Source of the DNA: Nemophila menziesii
Taxonomy: Eukaryota > Streptophyta > Magnoliopsida > Boraginales > Hydrophyllaceae
DNA length: 64,000 bases
Direction: 5' to 3'
Assembly: GCA_029959085.1 (NCBI GenBank)
Contig: JARWIR010000003.1
Coordinates: 31,759,505 to 31,823,504 of the forward strand
Position numbers and translations under genes: made by a program. Numbering within the stretch: the first letter of the stretch is position 1; each line of letters opens with the position of its first letter. Positions 57,557 to 64,000 of the stretch are shown here, one piece after another. The notes below the pieces were generated by a model. It saw only the letters and a list, made by a program, of their open reading frames with translations, was not told the DNA's origin and ran no database searches.

Positions 57557-57599
57557 AGGTGCCAGGTGCCTATTGGGCATTAACCCTAAAATTAATAAT

Positions 57600-59929
57600 G
57601 TTAACGGATCTAATATTACAAAAAAGATAAAACATTATAAGTATAATTATTTATTTTATTAAAAATCATAAGTATAATTATTTATTTTATTTAAAATCAT
57701 AATATAACGATTTTAATTATCGTTTATATTTTTCAAAACCATAACCGAATCATTAAATTTTGATTTTTTAAACGGTTTTTAGTATTTAACCATAACAGAA
57801 CTATAAATTTGTATACATAATGAAAATTCTTCTAATAAGATCTCATATACAAGAAAATACTCATAAGTATATAAGATATGAATATGATTATAATAAAATA
57901 TGATATTTGTTACTGAGATATTAACTCATATAGTCCTAGAACCCAACTTCCCACCCCTATTAGGTCCAACCCCTGATTTTTCCCCTAGCAGGTCCAACAA
58001 ATTTTTTAGTATCTTAACAATACCCTTTCATGAAATCAGATAAAATCATATCACCCCATGATTTACGCAATTAACTGATTCCATTAAGATAGCATATCTT
58101 AATGGAATCCAATCGAATTTATTCTCTTCCAATCAACCATCTCTTCCGATCTGGAGCCATTAACGTTTTGAAGCTTCGCATTTGAGGAGAAAGACGAAGC
58201 TGAGAGGAGGAAGACGAAGACTAGTTCAGGCGTTCGTGAGAAGACCATCTAAACGACAATGGTGAAACTGTTTTTTAGGTGTTCCTGATGCGATCTACGG
58301 TATTGCATAGTCACAGCTCCCGTTGGAGCTCCATTAACGGCGACAAGGGATTTGAAATAGGAGAAGAGCTCCATTAACGGGTTTGTGTAGATTGTATCTG
58401 TAACAAAAACCTCAGCCACTGATCTTTCTTTTCATCATCAACATAGCAGGTTTGTGTAGATTGTTATCTAATTAATCCCAAACCACTGACCCATTATCCC
58501 ATATCTAACTAATTGAGCCTCATTTCTTCGTCTTTTGATTGAACAGATAACAAGAAGAGCGCGTCAACGATGGGGATGAATGGTTGTCGGTGTAATGCAG
58601 ATGCACACCATCGATTTTGACAGAGAACCCATCATAACAAAGCTAATAACCCACTGGTATATGAGTCTGAAAACATGTAACCCACTACATCTACCTGTTA
58701 TAAAAACGCACCACATCAATATGCTCATGCACACCATCAAAAATCAAACTTGGTAGCATTCCATGTACCACCATCTTTAACTGACAACCCATTCAAGAAA
58801 CAAACATTACCCATCGAGTTTTTTAGCGGATAGCCCATTTGAACAAAAGTTTCAATATTTTCTTCATTGCTGCATTCGAATTTTTATTGGTTACTGATTT
58901 TAATTTTTTTGGGTTACTGATTTGATTGATTGCATGATTTTAGCGATTTGTTTTTTGTTTTAATTTTCAACTGATTGCATGACTTTAGCGTTTTTTTTGT
59001 AACAAATTTCCAATTAATGGGTAACTAGGGGCAAGTCTGTCATTTGCGGTGGGCTAGACCTGGTGGGCAATCACTGATTACTTGTGGACTCTATAAGGAA
59101 ATCACCCATTTGTTACCTAGTTGATTAAATCTAATATTAAATCTCATATACAAGAATATAATTTTTTATCTGTATTATTATAAAACATAAAAATATATAA
59201 GATAATAAATGGTATTTGGATTTTTGATTTTAATTATCTAAAACCACCGTTTAACAGTTTTAATAATCGATTACACTTTTTAAAATCATAATCTAATGGT
59301 TTTAACTATGATTACATAATCAATGTCTAATCGGTTCGATTAATGATGTAGAGCTATCATGTGCAACAAGATATATAACACTTGATAAATAGAAAAGCCC
59401 AATTATATTTATAATAATCAAAATCAATTTTTTGAAAATTATGCTTAAATACTTAAAGGAAACCCCTCAAACACTAGAATCTATTAAATATTAAAATATT
59501 ATTAATTACTTTTTCTGGAGTAAAATACACTAAACTAATCAAAATCTGAAATAAAACTCCATTAATAAAAATTGAAGATATTAAACTAATAAAATATTGA
59601 GATTATAAACCTAATTATTAGGTCAATCGATATTGCACCATCTTCTCCCGGTAAAAAATATTCATCCTCGGATCCATAGTCAGGTCTCCATCAAACACGT
59701 TATTACCGAGTGGTGGACTTGCCTTCCCAAACAACAAAGAGACTAATTTGTCCGCGTTAAATTATACCAAAATGTCAATTGTATAGATTTTTTAATCGTC
59801 GTTGTTAAAATCTTGCTAACACTTTCTAGATAATCTCTTAAGAGTAATGCATATTATTTTCCTTTAAATGTAGCACAACAATTAATAGCCAAATTACTTC
59901 ATGTCTTTATCTCTACTCCATGCACCAAC
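57600..59929. other. Unassigned AT-rich region between two similar flanks
   Basis: The phrase ATCTCATATACAAGAA occurs at about 57839 and again at about 59144, each with nearby CGATTTTAATTATC-like text, so ~200 bp of similar sequence brackets 57930-59100. Inside, GAGCTCCATTAACGG and GTTTGTGTAGATTGT are each repeated (58328-58460). This might be an old insertion with a duplicated flank. No gene seen. Confidence 0.35.
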
Positions 59930-59934
59930 AACTT

Positions 59935-61471
59935 TGATGTCTCCTCATTTGTGATAGATTAATGTTAGGATGAGACATCATTTTTAGAGATTTAGAAGTC
60001 ATAAATGTCGATTTTCTTGAGAAATAGTGCGCTTTCCTATTTTGAGTCTTGATTTAGTAAAATAATATTTTTAGAGCATATTGGATTTAATTGTTTATTT
60101 AGTGTGAAGCTTTAAAGATAATTATGGAGATTAATTAGAGACCAAGTCAAAGACTACAAGATATGGAAAGAGATTTGCATAGAAATTGGAGATAAGGAAA
60201 CAAAAGCTAAAAAGATGGAAAAAGAAAAGCTGCCTAAATCTGAGATTCTGCAGCACGCGCCTAAAGAAGTGGTGATTACTCCTAGAAGGAAGCCGATTTT
60301 GGTAATTTCCTCTCATAGGGACATAGATAATTCTGTGAGGATTCTTTTGGTATCTTATGGAGCAAAATCCGACCAATAACGAAGAAGATATGCTCAAAAC
60401 GGTCCAGCAGTGTTTATCTTTATTTCCATACGAATTTGAGTTGGGCTAGGAGTCCAATACTTTATCTCTTCCTCAAGAAAACAAATTAGGTCTTCTAAAC
60501 ACCTATAAATACACCCTTATATCACTTGTAAATCATCCTTGCCTCATAGTAATTAGTTCTTAAGGTTTTATTCTTCCAATTTATTGTAGAGAGCAAGACG
60601 ATGTCTTTTGTAATTTCTTTTAGTTTATTTCCATCAGGTATGAACTAAAACTCCCATAGCTTGGGTTTTGCATCATGTATAATCTATGAATTCTAATTCT
60701 TCTATCTAAGTTCTTTGGGAATTACATGTTTTAATCTGATATTAGCTTCTTACTTAATATTTGTTTATGAGTTTTGATTTATTGTCTTTCCTAGAACTGG
60801 TCACTTTAGGATTGTTTTAATAGTAGTTAGATGATCTCCTTAAATGGGTGTTTAACTATTGAACCACCACATAATGTCTAGTGTCGATATTAGTTCTGAC
60901 AAAACATGATTCTAACTAGATAGTCATTAGGGTTTGTTTTAATCACCATATCACCAATTGATTGTTGCGTTTGCTTAGGGCCTTGGTAGCGCTTGATAAC
61001 CCTATTCTAAACCACGTCTTGGTTGTGCCGTAGCCCCCTTAGTCGCTCTTAAGGTCTAAGGTATGGGAATTTAGAATCCTGACTAAGTATACCAAGAGCT
61101 AATATTCTCCTTTATTAACTAGATCTAGATAGAATTAGAAGGATTAGTGCATACTAGCAAAACCTGAGCTATACTTCTCATCTCATATTCTTAGTTATTT
61201 AATTTATTGTCTTTACTTTCCTAGTTTTAATTAGTTTTAATTCTTAATCTCAAAAATCTATTTGCTTTTATTTTCTGTCTTTAATTATTTACTTTTACTC
61301 GTTATTGCTACCCATTCGTATAACACTTAAGTCCCTGAGAACGAACTCAACTTACTAACTAAAACTTGCATACGTCCTGTAATACTTGCAGTACTGTGCC
61401 TGTCTAGGGTGAGAGTGCGTAGTTTTCTAAACTTTATTTATCTTATTTTTATCACACCCTAGGCGACACCA
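59935..61471 (+). mobile_element. Solo LTR with 5-bp TSD AACTT
   Basis: It begins TGATGTCTCCTC and ends GGCGACACCA. AACTT flanks it at 59930-59934 and 61472-61476. It is 1537 bp and closely related to the solo LTR at 2697-4199 (shared TATA context, GTGAAGCTTTAAAGATAA, AACTTGCATACGTCCTG). The terminal pair TGATGTCTCC/TGAGACATCA is present. No internal region. Confidence 0.9.
60504..60511 (+). promoter_or_regulatory. TATA box of the solo LTR
   Basis: TATAAATA within CACCTATAAATACACCC, at the same place relative to the LTR start as in the related LTRs. Confidence 0.55.
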
Positions 61472-61489
61472 AACTTCAATCCATTTTTT

Positions 61490-62350
61490 GTAACATATGG
61501 TTCCCTTCTTCCCTTTAGAATAAGAAACTTTACCATTTCTATTGCAAAATATGTAACTACATATCTTACATGATTAACTAAGAAGTGTTGTCCAATGACT
61601 TCACCAAGAAACTTCACAACATTACCAGTATCATGATATATAAATGCATAAACTTCCCATTTACTATGACCAAGGATTGCACTAATCTTGCAACTTGCTC
61701 AAGTAAAGTGGTTAATTACGACACAAAAACTTCCAGTCTTTCTTCATTAATTTCTATACCAAAATGAGCCTTTGCTTTCCCTATTTCCAGCAAAATCAAA
61801 ATGGAGAAGTTGGGATATATCCTATTTCCAAGATAGCAATATTTCAATGATAATGAAATATAGTGGCATCCAAAGTTAGGAAAAAGATTAGCTAAGGACA
61901 TTCGAACACTCTTGGAAGCTTCACTCAATGATTCAATCTCGATTCTCTGATAATTTGGTGAAGTAAATACTTTAATAAGAGCTGTGACGAAAGAATGCAT
62001 AGTGGAAGCAATTTTGTTGAGATTTTCCAAAACAAAATCTTCAAGACTCTTATCCTTTGTAATAACATGAGACAAAGTCTCTGCAACAACTTAGGAATCG
62101 ATTTGGTGAGCTTGTAAACTCTTAAAGGGAACACATTCACAAATTTGACTATAAATTCTTGGTAGAGTTGTTCATACTTTTGAGGCAATGAAGGAGGAAA
62201 CAATATCGACAAATGATGCTTTTTCGTGATTACAATCGTCTAACAAGTTTCCAAGCAACTACTCTTGCAACAACTTCCAATCCATTATAGCCACCACCAA
62301 TTGTGGAAATTTCTATTGCTTTCTCCAAGGATGATATCATAGAATTAGCA
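61490..62350 (-). pseudogene. Unrecognised broken coding sequence, possible host-gene relic
   Basis: On minus, readable stretches line up in order across frames: SLEKAIEISTIGGGYNGLEV (about 62270-62340), KYEQLYQEFIVKFVNVFPLR (within 61925-62212), KSLEDFVLENLNKIASTMHS and ASKSVRMSLANLFPNFGCHY (61716-62075), then LEQVARLVQSLVIVNGKFMH (about 61640-61700). The composition is that of a helical globular protein, unlike the low-complexity frames around it. A frameshift near 62075 and an in-frame stop break it. I do not recognise the family. The LTR at 59935 inserted just beyond its C-terminal side. It could be a host exon or a gene fragment captured by a transposon. Confidence 0.45.
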
Positions 62351-62383
62351 TTTGTAACATATATAATATGATAACACCATGCA

Positions 62384-63180
62384 AATTGTTATAATTAAAT
62401 TAATATTGAATTATTAATTGATTTCTTCATGATCTTATGGGAGAAGTGGAAAATCTATTCATGAATTGAATAGTCCCACGTTGGAAGATGAGAAAAATAC
62501 CATTAAAAAGTCTTTATTTAAAATGGTTTCCTTTCCTAATTTTCCTTGGAAGATGTGAAAAAAACTTTTATGAAGTAAAAAGTCCCACATAGGTAATACA
62601 GTAGAGAGAAAGTAAAAATATAAGTGCTTACCTCTCTATCCATCCCAAAAGGAATAAAGGCTATGAAAGACAAAAGAGAATAGGAAAATCCCCACACGAG
62701 AGCACCACCACCCTCCCGCCCGCCGCAGCGCAGCAACGGTGTGGGTCGTGGAGGAAATGGGGAGTTGGGGAAGTCAAAAAATGAAATAACTTTTGAAGTG
62801 AAACTAGTATTATATGGTTGGTACTTATAGTGTCGTTGGAACTTCATAAGCTTCCATTCAGAAGACAAAACGTCCACGGATTAAAGACTCATTAAACTTA
62901 GAATATTCCCCAATCAAGGATCAGCAGTTACAAGACTTGGTCAAAACGGGAATGAACCAGAAGCTGAAAAAGAGTCCAGGTTCATGCTGAAATATGAAAA
63001 GTTGTAACATGCAAAACATCAGCAATAACGGAGTCCTTAAAGGGACATTTATTGTGACGATTTTGAAGGTCTTCTCCTCACCTATAAATACAAGACCTCT
63101 CCCATCTGCAAAGAACACAAAACTTAATTCAGATAAGACTACTCTCTACTCTCTTCTTATCTTAAATTCTAATATTTTGT
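62384..63180 (+). mobile_element. Probable copia 5' LTR
   Basis: Sequence with the layout of a copia LTR lies upstream of a gag frame: TGTTATAATTAAATTAATA near 62385, a repeated AGTCCCAC(G/A)T box, and a TATA box (TATAAATA, 63083-63090). The transcript start region and a CTAATATTTTGTA end come before the gag. The 3' edge and PBS are unclear. Confidence 0.5.
63083..63090 (+). promoter_or_regulatory. TATA box of the copia LTR
   Basis: TATAAATA in CACCTATAAATACAAGACC, about 100 bp before the presumed LTR end and 370 bp before the gag frame. Confidence 0.6.
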
Positions 63181-63452
63181 AGACTAAAGTAGAACCTTTG
63201 TTAGAGATACCGGCACGGCCAAAATATCTATTTAACACGAAATTTGTTTACTATGTAGCAGTTCTTTCCTAGGATTTCTGTGTAAGTTTTGTCATTTTCA
63301 GTTCATTTTAATAGTGTAGTGTTACTTGTAATTGAGAATTATTTCGTTTACTGTATTTGGAATTCCATTTCTCTGTTTTTTAAACCAGTGATTGTTATTT
63401 TTCCAACAATTTAAAAAGATAACACTTTTACATCGTTGGTTATTTTCTATAA

Positions 63453-64000
63453 TTGGATCTTCCTATTTCGGCAGTTGCTTCATTATTGAACACAAAGGCC
63501 TTTTCCAACGTGAATAAGTTGGAGCCCCTTAATGATTCTAACTACAAGCGGTGGGCACACAATATCTTGATTTGTCTTGAACATTACGAACTCAACTTCG
63601 CTATAGTCAAAGATCTTACACTTGTGGTGGAAAACGGAGTTCCTACTGAAGAAGAACAAGTTAGATATCTAGCTCTCAAAGCCAAGTTCAAGAAAAAGCA
63701 AAACTATGGCTCGGGGCTAGATGTTGAACAATGTCTCAAGTCCCATCTTTTCTCTCATTTCCAAAGAGAGATCGACAAAGATCATACGACAAACTCTTGA
63801 GAAAAAAAATATAGGACTGTGAATGTGCATATCCGGGTGACTCATCCATTGTTGTGGTTCTCTAAAAAAAGGATTCCCCTCAAACTCAATTCAGGTAAGT
63901 TTTTTGAGTTAAATGATGTTCTCTTCGTCCCTTCTCTCCGTAGGAACTTGGTTTTTGGATATCTTCCTTTTAAGTGGGACTCGAACTGGTTTTAGAGGGG
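63453..64000 (+). pseudogene. Ty1/copia gag N-terminus fused to a protease-region remnant, runs off the window
   Basis: The frame at 63453-63800 begins with a copia Gag head (NVNKLEPLNDSNYKRWAHNI, then LICLEHYELNFAI), the UBN2/DUF4219-type region. It stops after about 115 residues at a TGA. From about 63880, KFFELNDVLFVPSLRRNLVF matches the part just downstream of the copia protease DSGA motif (normally VL-VP-ir-NLvS). Most of gag and the zinc knuckle are therefore missing, so the element is internally deleted. It continues beyond 64000. Confidence 0.75.

Overview
This window is repeat-rich nuclear DNA of a flowering plant, most likely a eudicot. The evidence is its AT-rich composition, plant-type L1 LINEs carrying a C-terminal RNase H domain, DUF4283-type LINE ORF1s, Ty1/copia and Athila/Tat-like Ty3/gypsy elements, a Stowaway MITE, a hAT-type MITE and tRNA-derived SINEs. 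I found no intact host gene. One unrecognised broken coding stretch (61.5-62.35 kb) may be a host-gene relic. I cannot name the species.

Layout. 0.3-1.7 kb: LINE RNase H fragment, an odd GC-rich restriction-site-dense segment and a SINE with target-site duplication (TSD). 2.7-4.2 kb: solo LTR. 5.3-8.45 kb: degenerate LINE (- strand) interrupted by a hAT MITE with an 8-bp TSD. 8.46-14.9 kb: gypsy remnant (- strand) with 5' LTR, tRNA-Asp-type PBS, gag and protease, in which protease runs straight into an integrase-C-terminal-like tail with no RT, RNase H or integrase core; it lies between two ~483-bp direct copies of LINE sequence. 16.3-17.5 kb: LINE ORF1 relic. 18.2-23.1 kb: LINE relics, one split by a 2.07-kb foldback retro-insertion (20830-22897). 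23.18-28.48 kb: nearly full-length LINE with a 16-bp TSD. 28.9-31.96 kb: a tiny poly(A) insertion, a LINE 3' piece, a SINE, a MITE and a LINE ORF1 relic. 33.5-38.1 kb: copia gag-pol with one internal stop and no 5' end. 38.1-56.2 kb: a LINE into which four LTR insertions are nested (three solo LTRs and a tandem LTR-INT-LTR-INT-LTR noncoding element). 56.7-57.2 kb: SINE and Stowaway MITE. 59.9-61.5 kb: another solo LTR. 62.4 kb to the end: a copia 5' LTR and gag running off the window.

The most unusual item is 20830-22897. It is an integrated DNA with U3-type LTR ends on BOTH sides and a matching 5-bp TSD (CTTGT). It holds a full LTR, then the PBS extended to about 56 nt of tRNA-Asp sequence (acceptor, T arm, anticodon arm), then a partial LTR in inverted orientation. 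This looks like an aberrant reverse-transcription product: plus-strand synthesis read through the tRNA primer far past the usual 18 nt, switched to an LTR template, and integrase inserted the foldback product.

A second notable item is the tandem noncoding element (40867-50917). Its middle LTR appears to be a recombinant of the two outer LTRs, as expected from unequal crossing-over. Many LTRs here share the same terminal stem-loop (TGATGTCTCC...GGAGACATCA) and appear to be one Athila/Tat-like family, mostly left as solo LTRs.
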